DNA of 64,000 bases. It comes from Triops longicaudatus (taxonomy: Eukaryota > Arthropoda > Branchiopoda > Notostraca > Triopsidae). Both the position numbers and the translations under genes were made by a program. The notes under the pieces are model-generated. The model did no database searches, had not been told where the DNA came from, and saw nothing but the letters and a program-made list of their open reading frames with translations. Location: the NCBI GenBank assembly GCA_022885665.1, contig JAGQDJ010000117.1:248001-312000 (forward strand), given 5' to 3'. Below are positions 37,559 through 48,933 of the stretch, piece by piece; position 1 is the first letter of the stretch; each line of letters opens with the position of its first letter.

Positions 37559-38302
37559 TTAATTTTCTTTCTCGTCTTTTTTCGAGCCCTTTTCTTTCTT
37601 TTGGGCCAAAACGGCTTCGTATTTGGATTTGCTGGAGAGCCAGAGCATAAGAGGAATACCTAATGAAGGCAAAGTCATGACGGCAAAAGCGATCCAGTCC
37701 AACTGAAAAATCAACCAATTAATAAACACTTTAAATTCTATATGAATTATTGCGTCAGTACCATATGAGCAGAGAATTTTTTGTCGAATTCCCTGAAAGG
37801 CACAATAGCTCCCTGACCAGGTTCGCTGGAGTATCCGACCTGGGGCTCGGACGCATCTTCAGAGGGGAGGTAGGACACCTCGGCAGCGGTGAAATTGAAA
37901 TAACCGTATTTCAAAGGACGAACGACTGTAACATGGGTAACATTTGCACCAGGAGGAATGCGATCAATGGAAACTTTTGCACTGCCACCAACAACGGCAA
38001 AATCTTCGGGTAAGAAACCGTTATCTTGGAGCTGAACGTTCAAGGCAGCACTGGTACCAACATTGTAAAGGGAATACCTTGAACATTAAATAAAAAATAC
38101 AAATACAGACAAGAGTGAGTAAAGTGTAAGTTTTTTAAGGGACAGATATTTACTTAATTACGACGTCCATTCCTTCAACCAAATACTTGTTGAGGATTTG
38201 CTTCGAGAGCAAAAGGCGCGCTGAGCCCTCTTCATCGGCACCGGAGCAAAACGGTAAAGCCAAAGCCAATGCGGCCAATAAAAGGTACCAGCACCGTTCC
38301 AT
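37559..38302 (-). CDS. SSR2: Translocon-associated protein subunit beta
   Basis: TRAP-beta is a single-pass ER membrane glycoprotein of the translocon-associated complex that helps some nascent chains enter the Sec61 channel. Exons in transcript order: 38302-38154, 38077-37762, 37702-37559; 609 nt, 202 residues, in phase. The N-terminus has a clear signal peptide (MERCWYLLLAALALALPFC). The lumenal domain contains YSLYNVGTSAALNVQLQD and an N-glycosylation site in NVTHVTVV; a second sequon (NFT) lies in GYFNFTAAEVSYLP. The membrane segment is at about 156-177 (WIAFAVMTLPSLGIPLMLW). The short cytosolic tail is lysine-rich (KKEKGSKKDEKEN), as in the family. Length is close to the usual 180-200. 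Confidence 0.95.
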
Positions 38303-39628
38303 TCTATAATAATACGGATAATCATATTAAATAAATCATCCTAAGCATGTGTCATAAAAAATATTAACTATTAAAGCATTATGAATAGTTTAGCGTATGT
38401 TACGCGAAGAAGCACGGACGATAAAAATTGACAAACCGAACTGCTAAAATGTTACACTTTTTCAAACAGCACATAAATTGCCGGTCAAAATACGCCACGT
38501 CTTACTTTTTTGGAAAGAAGCGTATCTTCTGCAAAATTAAGTTCGAAAAAGAGATTTTCCGACTGCCAAACTACACTTGTCTTGATAGAGAAGACAGTGG
38601 CGACACAACTGGGAAAACGTGTGAACTGAGCCACGTCATGGCTATCGACTCGACACCTGGTGTCGATTTACTGCACCGTAACAGCAACGCGAGGATTCAC
38701 TGCGAACTCGCCTTTGATCGGGTTCAGTTTCGTCGAAAATTTTATTTAAAAAGAGCGTTCACCGATTATATGTAAGCACTTGATTTAAAAATGTGAAAAT
38801 TTTTAAGCAAATGAGTGCTACATTAATAAAAATCACTTATTAATGTTATGTGGAGCTCACGGTTAAAAATTGTAAAATGCAAAAATTGTCGAGATAATGC
38901 GAGTTTAAAACGATTGCATCGCAAAGTGAAAAGTCTTCATTTTTCGATTTTCATAAAACCTGACTTTCATTGGACAGCAATGAGGAAAAATATCAAAGAT
39001 AATTAAAATGGTTAAGAATGCGGGACAAGCGTGATTGAAAGCTAGCATAACGAGGTGCATCTCGCAAAGACGATATTATTGCATAAGATAACAGATCGTC
39101 ACTCACGATAGTTCACAATATTCCAATTCCTCTTTGAATATGCTCTATAATTGAAAGAGACTTATCCGCTTAAGAAAAAAATTATGCAACACGCAAGCTG
39201 TGGTTTTCTCCCCACAAAAGAAGATAACGGAAGTGACTTCATTAATAAAGTGTAGTCTATTTATGAATACCGTCTGGCAGTCAAATAGTTATTTTTTTTT
39301 ACTAAAATTGCTTTGCGCAGAATTCATACGGATAGATTTTACTTCTTTTTCTTCGGATTTGAAGTCGCCCAAGCCATTTACGGAATGAATTTATCATGAA
39401 TGTCTAATTGTGAAGTCTACCCTAACGTTACATGTTTGCAACAGTGAAAGATACACAAGCCTAGCAAGGTTGCCCTGACAACTACTTTTGGAACAAGCTT
39501 TCGAGGAATACCTTCGTTCCATTGTTCCATTATTTGTTTTGAATTTGGTAAACGCACTATTGCTTCCTTGAAGATTAATTTGCCATAAATCATATTTTTT
39601 AGTAGATTGTTAACATGCTATAATTTAG
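38303..39628. promoter_or_regulatory. Divergent intergenic region between TRAP-beta and the MICOS gene
   Basis: The genes on the two sides are transcribed away from this 1.3-kb AT-rich region, which should contain both promoters. A 115-codon open frame at 38428-38775 on the plus strand begins just upstream of TRAP-beta and has neither family features nor splice partners, so I do not call it a gene. Confidence 0.5.
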
Positions 39629-41021
39629 ATGTCTACAATGGCTCTTACCGGAGTTGCCGTTACCCCTTCAGATAAATCGACCTCTGAGAGCGAGAAGAAC
39701 CTAACGAAGCTTTCGGATTTGCCTGTCTATGATCACCCCGAGAGGTTGTAAATACCTGCTAAACTAAATTTCCATATATTATTTCGTAATCAATATCTCT
39801 TCATAATCTTCAGGTGTGAGTATTATGTAGAACCTCCCTGTAGCTTGCAAGAGAAAGTTTCCATTGTCCGACAAACGTTAAACGGTCTTATTGAGGAATA
39901 CACGCCCGTTTATGAGAAAGCAGTTCATGTGTACAATACTGGCCGTGCACACACAAAAGGTACTCGCATGTTTATTTTTCTCTGAAATTAAATTCCCATC
40001 ACGTATTTGTAACGTTCTTGTAAGTTAAATTCCTGTTTACTGTCTTTTAGAGAGCATTTACTATCTCCGGGAAGAACAAAATATTGTTGCAAGAACAACA
40101 GCAATCGCAGCGGGTGGCTTAACTGGTATTTTATTTGCTCGCCGTCGTGGTTTCTTTAAGAAACTTTTTTATACTTCAGTTGGTGCTGGAGGTATTATCT
40201 AAGACTGTCGCATCTTCCTGAGCTCCACTTATTTTTTTTAATGATCATTAGCCATGGCTTCCGTATGCTACCCTAGGGAAGCCATAATCCTTAGTAAAGC
40301 AGCTGGTCTTTCCATACAGAAAGCTGGATTGATATCGTACCACTTTATTAAAGGAGGTTAGTCAGGTTTTTACAGCAACGTAAAAACTTAGTAAACCGAA
40401 GTTTCTATGCTTATTATTTTTTTTTTCAATTGTGTATTTGTTTCATAATTTTTCGTTTTATCATTTATTTTTAAGTTGGTGAACCTAAGGAGCCGAAAGA
40501 ACCTAAGAAGCCTTCAATCCCAAATTGGATAACTTCGGAGGGAAAAGCCAATGGAGACGCATTGGACAAACTAAGTCAGATGGTTTCAGATGTTTGGTTA
40601 TGGGGTTTCCGATTGGTATGTACGAATATATAGTAAAATCAGCTTAAGTTGTTAAAGACAACTCCGTGACCCATTATTGCAGCTTGAACGCAAACCTAAA
40701 GAAGTGACGCCGGCGAAGGAAAGCGAGATTGTCAAGAATGTAGAAATATCGGTGGAAAGCACTGTTGTTGCGGATGAGTCTGTCAAAGAAGTAGAAGTGA
40801 CAGTGGAAAGTCCTGTCAATTCCGATTTTAATGAAGTCCAAAAAGTTGCTGAAGAAACGACAGCTGCGTTATTAGCATCCGTAATTTCTGAAGTGCCTAG
40901 CCCCGCGAAAGACGAAGTCTTAATTAAGGATGCCGAAATCGTTAAAGAAAACCAGCAAATCGAAGGTGACATGGGGCAGTCCAGTCTTGAAGATAAGGAA
41001 CTCTATACCACCAGGACTTGA
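39629..41021 (+). CDS. MICOS complex subunit MIC26/MIC27-like (apolipoprotein O family)
   Basis: Inner-membrane protein of the mitochondrial contact site and cristae-organising system; the family binds cardiolipin and shapes crista junctions. Exons: 39629-39744, 39814-39959, 40051-40191, 40252-40356, 40476-40615, 40683-41021; 987 nt, 328 residues, in phase. The conserved core begins at about residue 39 (CEYYVEPPCSLQEKVS), continues with YLREEQNIVARTTAIAAGG and the glycine-rich first membrane segment leading to LFARRRGFFKKLFYTS, and then a second membrane segment with MASVCYPREAI. The C-terminal extension from about 215 is acidic, valine/glutamate-rich and not conserved in the family; it makes the protein longer than vertebrate members (about 200-270 residues). 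An AATAAA at 41117-41122 is a good poly(A) signal. MIC26 and MIC27 cannot be separated from sequence alone. Confidence 0.9.
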
Positions 41022-41397
41022 TCACTGTCTATAGTTAAATGCACAAGCTGTGGAGCTTTTCTGTACATCGTAATATCTTAAATTGACGAGATAGTCAAAC
41101 TTGTAAATGCCTTAGAAATAAAGGTGTGAAGAAAATAATCCTCTAATGAAAAGTTATGGCTATATATGGAATATGGGGGGAAAAAATCTGAAATAATTAT
41201 TCCGTTATAAATTAAACATGTAAAAGATCACAATTTGAAACACGGAAATGGAAATGCACGCCATCTACAGGGAAGTTTCAGGAAGAGAGATAAAAACACG
41301 GAATTCTCAGGGCGGAGGTCCTAAGCAGGGGAGCTGTAGAAGTGACTGAACGGTTGATTCGCGTAGACTGCCCAGAGTCCGCGAATTTGTGAGCAAA
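41022..41397 (+). promoter_or_regulatory. 3' UTR of the MICOS gene and promoter of ARPC1
   Basis: The two genes lie head to tail on the plus strand, 376 bp apart. The first half carries the poly(A) signal at 41117-41122; the second half must contain the ARPC1 promoter. No other feature is visible. Confidence 0.55.
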
Positions 41398-43010
41398 ATG
41401 CCCGAAATCCACAGTTTTGGAATTGACCCCATTACTTGTCATGCCTGGAATCACAACCGCACGCGTAAGTTCTGACTTTCAGCTTTTGTTCAATTTCTTT
41501 GCGCTGGAGTTCTGAAGATCGTTGTTCTTTGGCAGAATTGGCCATCTCTGCAAATAGTCCTGAAGTCCACATTTACGAGCAAGCTGGGCGTGAATGGCGT
41601 TTGCTGGACGTTCTTAAAGAACATGATCTCAGGGTGACAGGAATAGACTGGGCCCCAAATACCAATCGCATCGTTACGTGCGGTGCTGTAAGTATCAATT
41701 ACTTATCCATTGCTTTGTTCACAATTAATGCCAATTAAATTGTCTTTCCTTTTCATTCTGTAGGATCGAAACGCTTACGTGTGGACTCAGGGAAGCGATA
41801 ATAAGTGGAAACCTACGTTGGTTTTGCTTCGCATCAACAGAGCGGCTACGCATGTTCGTTGGTCACCTCTGGAAAATAAGTTCGCCGTAGGATCTGGAGC
41901 TCGCTTGATTTCTGTTTGCTATTTCGAGAAGGAGAACGACTGGTAACCCTGTCTTGCTCAAGTGGTGAACACACTATTAAAATGACATGTCTGTTGCCGT
42001 GCTTAGGTGGGTTTCGAAGCACATCAAGAAGCCTATTCGTTCGACCGTAACGTCCCTTGACTGGCATCCTAATAACGTGCTGTTAGCTGCAGGATCCACC
42101 GATTTTAAAGTCCGAGTTTTTTCGGCTTACATTAAGGAAATCGAAGAACGTCCTCAACCAACAGCGTGGGGAGCCAAGATGCCATTGGCACAGCTCATGG
42201 CTGAATTTCAGAACTCCTCTGGAGGAGGTAGCCTTTAAGGTTTGAAACTATGACATTATTAGTATTATTCCTATATAGGCGGCTGGGTCCATAGTGTGAG
42301 CTTCTCTGCTTCTGGTGATCGCTTGTGCTGGGTAGGACACGACTCTTCGATATCCGTTGTGGATGCTAGTAAGGGGATGTTGGTTTCCGTGTTACGTACC
42401 GATTTCCTCCCGTTTTTGGCTTGCAGTTGGGTCAGTGAATTCGGTATTGTGGCCGCGGTGAGCCTATCTCTTTATAACTAGACTTCATACTAAACCTGCA
42501 ATTCAAAATTAACTTTTTTGTTGAAAGTGAAGAAAACAAAACGGAGGTACATTATCATTCATTCATAGGGTTATGGTTGCTGTCCTATGGCCTTTGCTGT
42601 TGACGAAAACGATAAAATTGAGTTTGCTGGAAAATTGGATGCTTCCCAAAAGAAAGAAGCTGGCAATATCAGGTAGAAGTTCTTTGCCTTCTTTTCAAAG
42701 TACCGTACTAAGTAAATTCCATTGGAATACTTTCTAGTGCCATGCGCAAGTTTCAAAGCTTGGATCGTCAGGCTCGCACTGAATCCACTGATACCAGTTT
42801 GGACTCTGTTCACCAAAATGCGATTACAGGGTTGTGCATTTATAAAGGGAACAAAAGTAATGCCGATCGTTTTTCCACGGGTGGTGTGGATGGCCAACTT
42901 GTCATTTGGGACGTGAAAGTATGGATTACATCATTAGTAAAAGAACGCACTAATTTTTTCTTCTTCTTTAGAGTCTTGATTCGGGATTAAAGGCTTTGCG
43001 TTTGTCCTAA
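41398..43010 (+). CDS. ARPC1: Actin-related protein 2/3 complex subunit 1
   Basis: WD40 beta-propeller subunit of the Arp2/3 actin-nucleating complex, which makes branched actin at the cell cortex. Exons: 41398-41464, 41536-41687, 41764-41942, 42007-42227, 42279-42457, 42569-42672, 42738-42918, 42972-43010; 1122 nt, 373 residues against 370-372 in other animals, all in phase. Visible: the N-terminus MPEIHSFGIDPITCHAWN, repeat 1 with NSPEVHIYEQ, the conserved DWAPNTNRIVTCGADRNAYVW, and RWSPLENKFAVGSGARLISV. The arginine/serine-containing insert at RKFQSLDRQARTE matches the family's Arp2/3-contact loop. The short last exon encodes SLDSGLKALRLS. One gene is present here where vertebrates have ARPC1A and ARPC1B. 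Confidence 0.97.
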
Positions 43011-43152
43011 AAAGGCAATATTCCTGGACAGACGTTCCCATTTTAATTCTACACAATGAAACTAATTTACTGGATTCCAGTTTTGCAATGGCTATAATTA
43101 TGAGTTATTATACAATGGCTTCCGATACCAAATTCTAGTCAGTCATAATCAC

Positions 43153-44396
43153 TCAGTGTTTAGTTACCCCGTTTCTTTGGAACAAATCGAACACCAAATG
43201 TGCAGAGACCGCGTCTTGGATAGCCATTCCTGCAAGTAGAAAATCAACAGGAGCTGTAGGATTTTTTTCTTTTTTTTTTTTTTTTTTTTTTTTTTCTTAA
43301 GCACCTAGCGATTTGAAGATAGTACGTTTCTCTACTAAAGTTTCTACCCGACCAGCAATGACTTCTCCGATCTCGGCGTATACAACAGCTTTATTCATAA
43401 TAACATCGCCGGCTTCATTTTCAGCGGATAGTCTAGAATCAGCATAAATGGTACTGTTTTGTACAATCGTCTCGTCCATTTCGCGCCAGTTAGGTCTTGG
43501 AGCTCCCACAGCTAGAAACGATAACTTCGTAACGCTTCAGTTGCTACTCAACATATAATATTTCAGTAAACCATTGATATGGACGTTGGGCTTCAAGAAG
43601 CTCAAATGCTCCTTATGTAGGACTGGTTTTTCGCTAAAAGTGGCCAATACAACGCAGTCAGCATTGTCAACGCATTCGGACACCTGTTCGCAGGCTCGAA
43701 CGACATATGAACTTGAATCCAATTCAGCAGCAAGCTTCTTAGCGCCTTCAGGACGATGATTCCAAATTCGGACCTAATATGTTGTTAGAAATCGTCACAC
43801 TTCTTTTCTCGTTGCTTCCATTCCTACCTCGCTAATGGGAAGGAATTCGGCAAAAGCTTCGATGTGACTTCTTGCTTGTACTCCTGAACCCAGCACAGCC
43901 AAAATATGTACTTTTGGAGCCAAGTACTTTGTTGCAATTAGAGAAGCTACTGCAGTTCTTCTGGCAGTTATTACCTCTCCATCTAGTATCTGCATTTGAG
44001 TCAGAAAATCGTAATTAACAACAGACTATTCACCGCTTTAGGAGCTCCGGTAACATCGTCGAACAGCATGATTGTAGCCATGTGTGTTGGCAGGTTTTTC
44101 GTAGCATTTCCTGGATAGAAGCTAACAAGTTTACAAGCTAAGGCCCCTGTGTTTGCGCTGTACGCTGGCATCGTTCCCAAAAAACTGAAGAGTTGTGGAG
44201 AAATTAAAGATAACAAACTTCAGTAATTAAATATGCATTACCCGCCATATTTTGAAACTGGGACTGTAGATCTCAAAGGCTGTTCGATACCGTTTTTAAT
44301 TGAAAAATCTTTCAACGCTTCTTCTATAACTGGCAACAGCACTGCTGGTTTAAGTAGCGAGCTAACCTCCGCCGCACCAATGTAAGGAACGTTCAT
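43153..44396 (-). CDS. CRYM: Ketimine reductase mu-crystallin homologue
   Basis: NAD(P)H-dependent enzyme of the ornithine cyclodeaminase/mu-crystallin family; the animal member reduces cyclic ketimines and binds thyroid hormone in mammals. Exons in transcript order: 44396-44242, 44184-44034, 43989-43828, 43773-43572, 43511-43305, 43229-43153; 954 nt, 317 residues against 314 in human, all in phase. The N-terminus reads MNVPYIGAAEVSSLLKP. The substrate-side segment has GGFLGTMPAYSANTGALACK. The dinucleotide fold is marked by LGSGVQARSH at about 135-144. Later motifs are NAVGAPRPNWREMDE and FKSLGMAIQDAVSA. It ends tail to tail with ARPC1, the stops being only 142 bp apart. The intron 43304-43230 holds a 27-nt poly-T. 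Confidence 0.95.
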
Positions 44397-44905
44397 CTTT
44401 CTGTGCACGGCCTTGGACGAATGTTACCCAGAAACACACTAAGGTCCTGTCTCTCTATCGCATATAAGAACTGACATATAGTATGATTATTTCTATGGTG
44501 ACTTGAAAGTTAGATAACTACTTACTTTTACTAGTGAACCAAAAGAAATGGGCACAACGGGGCGGATCGCAGCCTATAGTCCCTCCCACCGCTTCTTCAC
44601 GTAGTCTCTCCGCCCTCTTTTAAGCAATCTAGCAATCTTCGCTTCTACCAAACCCTGGTAATCGCTCGAACATCATTCACCCAAAATCACGAAAACTGCA
44701 CGTTCTTAGAAGCTGTTGATTGACGCGTTTCGAAAGATCTCGAAAGCGAAGCGAACTTTGAGTCTTATACCACATGCAGCGTCATAAGCTACAACAAGTT
44801 GCACGGAATTCAGCTAAATTCAATTCAGTAAACCGTTGCCGTCGTTTTGAAAAGTTATATTTAAGAACGCTAATTTACATAAAACTTAATACATTCAATT
44901 GATCA
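44397..44905. other. Intergenic region upstream of mu-crystallin
   Basis: This 0.5-kb stretch holds the promoter of the minus-strand mu-crystallin gene and the 3' UTR of the next minus-strand gene. No gene or repeat is visible. Confidence 0.55.
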
Positions 44906-45765
44906 TCACTGATTGCGCTGACGTTCTTCAGGGTTGCCGGCTTCGGAAAAGTAACGATCCTTTATGTGCTGAGGCACCTCTTTCTGTACTACTTTGTCCT
45001 CAGGTATCATTGGTGACTTGTACCGTCCCGGTTGAAACCCGGCTGTCTTCTCGGCAGCATCTTTCAAATGCTCCGACATTTCCCGGGCTTCTTCTCGGCT
45101 CTGGACTTGGTCCTACGAACACGCTATAATACTGAAATTCGCTAACCTTTAATTACTTACCCTTGAATCTCGTCCAAAAACCCCGGACAATTTTTCGCCC
45201 CAGTCGCTAAGCAAACCAGGGCGCTTACTATCGCTTGCCGCGTGTCTGTAGGCCACGAAACAACATACTCGTGAGAAGCAAATACGAATTAAGGTAACCG
45301 CACTACTTACGGAGCGGGAGGCTTCTCTTCGTAGGGCACTTTCGAGTTAGGGTCTATATTGGACGCAAGACTTCCCTCTGGCTTTTCAAAACGGTATGTC
45401 TCAAGAGGTGAGGTGTCATTTGTTTGCAGTACACTCCCGGAATTTTTTCCCATAAACTCTTCAACCACATCTGCTTTCTTTTCCGACGAAGCTGCAGTCC
45501 CGTGTGGTACGCCATGGGTTTCGATTCCTGTCGTTGTGCCTGTCACATCAGGGGTACCTTTCACGAAGTCGGTCGCTTTTTTCGTCGCTACGTTAATGAA
45601 TTCGCCAAGTTTCTGGCCGATGGTCTTCTCGTTCTCTGCCCTGTTTAAATATATCGAATGTTATCTTCTAAGACTTCAGGTAGCTTGAACTTTACAAATG
45701 AATTTTACATAGTACACTTGGAAAAGTCCAACTTACGGATTGTGTGGATAATCGGTAGGCATCAT
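44906..45765 (-). CDS. Hydrophilic protein of unknown family next to the LEA gene
   Basis: I do not recognise a family. Exons in transcript order: 45765-45737, 45640-45311, 45245-45161, 45112-44906; 651 nt, 216 residues, phases matching. The protein is hydrophilic and largely without predicted membrane or signal segments. It begins MMPTDYPHNPAENEKT, continues with GQKLGEFINVATKKATDFV, then a Gly/Thr/His-rich low-complexity stretch, SEKKADVVEEFMGKN, RPGLLSDWGEKLSGVFGRD and REEAREMSEHLKDAAEKTAG. The alternation of K/E/D with small residues in amphipathic stretches recalls LEA-type proteins, and the gene shares strand and neighbourhood with a true LEA gene, but it lacks clear 11-mer repeats. The frame stays open upstream of the ATG for about 35 codons, so an earlier start or exon is possible. 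Confidence 0.75.
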
Positions 45766-46767
45766 GTCGAAAGTCTGATGTGTTCTAAACTGGCTTGCTT
45801 TCGTTGGGCTCTCCGACGAATGCAGTTGTTTTGAAGGCAGCGTCGAAGCAACGTTTTGCGGAGGTCACTCGCTATGGGTATTAGAGTTCTGAGAATGACT
45901 GTCACATAATCAACGGGCTTTGGGTACCTAGTAAAGTCTAGTGGAAAGTAGTTTCATAAGATGAATGCCTACGCACAAGGGCACAGCAGGAATTTTTTTC
46001 GGGGGGGGGGGCTGAAACTACTTTAGACTTTTTTATACTTTTTAGACTACTTTAGACTTTTTTTCTTTCTTTTTCTTACTTTTACCAGCGTAGGCCGATG
46101 CTTATTGCTGGACTTTTTATATACAAACGTATTTATAATGTCACTATTTGTTTTACAAGTACATTGGACAACGTTTGTGCGTTATCCATAGGTCGTGGAG
46201 TATGTACAGTTTGGAATTATTCAATACACTACATTATTGAAAAATTTACTTGTTGCCGTTACATACAGGTTTTGATTGCGTCTGACATACATCAGGTGAG
46301 AGGAGGGAAACCTTTTGGGTCAGAAACAATGACTTCCGCATTGAAATGGACTTGGCTAAAGTCTCTAAGAACAGCACAAAAACTTATAAAAAACGAAATC
46401 CGACAGCAAGAAAACAGTGAACGTGGCAGGCAAATTACTCAGCGGCGTCGTAAAGTACTGCGGAATAAACAGCGTAAAACTGGAGCACTGTTGCTTTGTT
46501 AATAGCTCGACGAACCGACTTTGGGCACATTTTAATTGTACACGTCATAAAAATAAATAATAATGTTTTACTTTCCTGTAATTGTATAAAATGAAATAAA
46601 ACCTGTACGAAAGACCATAAGGTATAGTATTTCATTTCGAACAAACTTCTTGTCAGAAAGAGGTCTATACATAATCAAAGAACAGTACTAGTTGTCATCT
46701 GTGACAAGTCGCATAGGTAACATACTATCGGTATAATTTGTATTGAAAACAACTTATGACAAATATA

Positions 46768-46840
46768 TGTGCTGTAGCCGAGCGGTCTAAGTCCTGGACT
46801 TGTGATCGTGAGATCCGGGGTTCAATTCTAAGTGTCTGCT
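46768..46840 (+). repeat. tRNA-like sequence, probably a SINE head or tRNA pseudogene
   Basis: TAGCCGAGCGG (46775-46785) fits the internal A box and GGTTCAATTC (46819-46828) fits the B box of RNA polymerase III genes, at tRNA-like spacing. The anticodon, T and acceptor stems do not pair properly, so an intact tRNA is excluded. A decayed tRNA or the head of a tRNA-derived SINE fits best. Confidence 0.5.
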
Positions 46841-47667
46841 GTTTGGTTTTTCCGAGGAAAAAATACCAACATCCTATGCTTCCTATGGTACTTGGAATAT
46901 TCCTTATAAAAGAGGATAGCCAAGAGTACTACTGGAAACAGCATGGGACACAGGAGAGCGGATGGGAAAGGGTGAACGAGACCTCGGAAAGCATGATGCT
47001 GGCATCGTGCATTGCACTTTTTCCCATGCTATTCCTTATGGGATTTCAAAATTTTTGGCTCCTGAGGCCCTCAGGGCATAATTTCATATTCAAGCTAATT
47101 TTTTTCGCTTATTTGAAGGGTTAGCGCAATAATTCTCACAGATTCGGAATCCTCGCGCGGAGGGGAATAATTTTCAAAGCTAATTTGCATATTCCAAACA
47201 TTCGGTTAATTGGAGTACGAGATGATAATGGACATCTTTGCCCATACTTGAATACCGTGTAGGTTGACATGGATACCCATATACCGAACTCGATTACGGA
47301 TGCAAAATGTTATGAATTCGTCATTGGTGAACTTTAATTATAATACGGCTCCTTCCAAAATCACGAGAAAAATTAGATTTTCTCGAGGCAATTGTTGTTT
47401 TATATTCAATAGCCCTTGTTCCAGTATCACATCTGATCTATCGGACAAATAATACCTTATTAAAATTTTTACTGCAGGACATGTTGCGCCAAAAATGGGT
47501 TGCCTTGTGGATGTGAAAATACATCGCGAGTCAACCAAATGAAAATTCCATTTTTTCTCTTGTTCAATACTTCCAGATGTTTTTTTTTTTTAAATTATTA
47601 TTAGAAAACACTTCCTGGTAAATTGCGACCTTCTTGGCTTATTAGTAGTATACAACATTACTCCCCC

Positions 47668-47719
47668 CACACACACACACAATAATAATAATAATAATAA
47701 TAATAAAATAAATAAAACT
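47668..47719. repeat. Compound microsatellite (CA)n(AAT)n
   Basis: A run of CA repeats passes directly into about nine AAT repeats and then AAATAAATAAAA. Simple tandem repeat; length likely to be polymorphic. Confidence 0.9.
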
Positions 47720-48247
47720 GCAAGCACTCGCTGACTCCCATGTCACAGAAAAGTAATTCAGTGAGAATAGTCATAACTGAAGTCTTTTGTTTCTAAAATA
47801 AGTATACTACTTTTTTTTTCATTTTCGAACGACTTACCGTTTTCGTACATACCGGAGGACGGCGAGTTATCCATCAGCAACACATGGAACAATGCGTTTA
47901 ACTCAAAACGCACTGAAGACATGCACAGAAGGTTCATTTGGGATGTATCTGTAGCCCATATTTATAAAAATATCCTCAACTGAACACGAAGTACGGCACC
48001 ACCATGAAGTATGGGCTTACCATAATACCAGGAATACATTTCACGCTAATTCCACCTTACTGTACATATCAAGGCAAAATCATCTCATTTCGCGTTTTAT
48101 CATGTTTTTCTTCGCCGTATCTTCTTAGCGCTTATCGTCTGTACCGCTCCTTATTTGCGCTGTGATACCAATTTTAAAAAATTGAACACTTTTATTTCTA
48201 ACGAATAGATCATATGCCACGAAAACCAAATGCTACATGCAACAGCT

Positions 48248-48652
48248 TTAAATCGAAACACGGTCTTCGGGCTGCGTGATGTCCGTGACAACTTCCTCAG
48301 GGTCCGGCAAAAGGTGACTCGCTAGCAAACGTTCGTGTCTTACTTGTCGATGCTTTTCCCTAGCCTCTTCCGCCATGCGATCTATATCATGGGGATCGGT
48401 GATCTCTCCTTTAGCAATAGCAGATGCCTTTTTCCACCCTTGTTTCAAAGCGTGGACGTCTTCGACGGTAGCGTCAACACCAGACTAAAATACCGAAAGA
48501 AATGCAACTCAACTTCTGATCGGTTGCGCCTAATATTGTTACTTTGGCAGATCCGAACATCTTTCCAACCTTTGTACCCAAATATCCCAGAATTCCCCTC
48601 TTGAATGGTCCAGGTTCCCTAGAAGAGCAACGTTCTTTAACATCCACCACAC
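48248..48652 (-). CDS. Two 3'-terminal exons of an unrecognised gene, or an alternative 3' end of the LEA gene
   Basis: Exons 48652-48543 and 48484-48248 join in phase and end in a stop. They encode a basic segment (PGPFKRGILGYLGTKVGKMF) followed by VEDVHALKQGWKKASAIAKG, an acidic/basic helix (IDRMAEEAREKHRQVRHER) and an acidic tail ending PEDRVSI. I do not recognise the family. The 5' end is unresolved. The first exon could instead begin at 48618 (acceptor CTTCTTCTAG-type), whose phase would match the donor of LEA exon 1 at 50728. In that case these exons would be an alternative end of the LEA transcript carrying its mitochondrial presequence. A candidate separate ATG at 48891 (MLDWENSTVEG) could not be joined in phase. 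The locus starts 280 bp downstream of the LEA stop on the same strand. Confidence 0.5.
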
Positions 48653-48711
48653 CTACAGCTGAACAAACGTGCGAGGGGAGGAACAAGTCGAGCTGTCCAT
48701 GTAATAACGCG

Positions 48712-48717
48712 TTTATT
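48712..48717 (-). terminator. Poly(A) signal of the LEA gene
   Basis: TTTATT on the plus strand reads AATAAA on the minus strand, about 217 bp downstream of the LEA stop codon and upstream of the orphan exons at 48652. It is the first such signal after the stop. Confidence 0.5.
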
Positions 48718-48933
48718 AATATCCGTAAAAAAAAAGAACGGAGCAAAAATCTACAATATAAACTTTTTTCAACTTAGCAAGGGTTCTATCCAAAAAGCGC
48801 AATGCCAATCGGCCAGAACGTAAAAACCTAGCCAAAGCAGGGCAAACAGACAGCATACCTGTTCTACCCCTTCCACAGTCGAGTTCTCCCAATCAAGCAT
48901 GGCAAAAAGGGGTGCGAAACAAAAAGAAACAAA

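Larger units (their letters stand above)
45766..48247. other. Intergenic region with simple repeats and a tRNA-like sequence
   Basis: This 2.5-kb stretch contains a CTTTAGACTTTTT-type repeated pyrimidine tract and a poly-G run near 46000-46080, a degenerate tRNA-like sequence near 46770 and a CA/AAT microsatellite near 47668. A 134-codon open frame at 46098-46502 (plus) is lysine/arginine-rich at its end but has no family features. No gene is supported. Confidence 0.45.

Noticed and set aside
38428..38775. 115-codon plus-strand open frame upstream of TRAP-beta
   Set aside because: Composition follows the local AT-rich DNA, no motifs are visible and it lies in a divergent promoter region.
45990..46080. 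Repeated CTACTTTAGACTTTTT tract and poly-G run
   Set aside because: Low-complexity sequence only; too few and too irregular copies to call a CRISPR array, satellite or element end.
46098..46502. 134-codon plus-strand open frame with a K/R/Q-rich end
   Set aside because: No recognisable domain, no splice partners and an unbiased first half; it may be chance in a gene-poor stretch.
46768..46840. Functional tRNA gene
   Set aside because: A and B boxes are present but the anticodon, T and acceptor stems do not pair.
48848..48891. Candidate first exon (MLDWENSTVEG) for the orphan gene at 48.2-48.7 kb
   Set aside because: Its donor is phase 0 and does not join either possible downstream exon in frame; bridging it needs a 34-bp intron, shorter than any other here.
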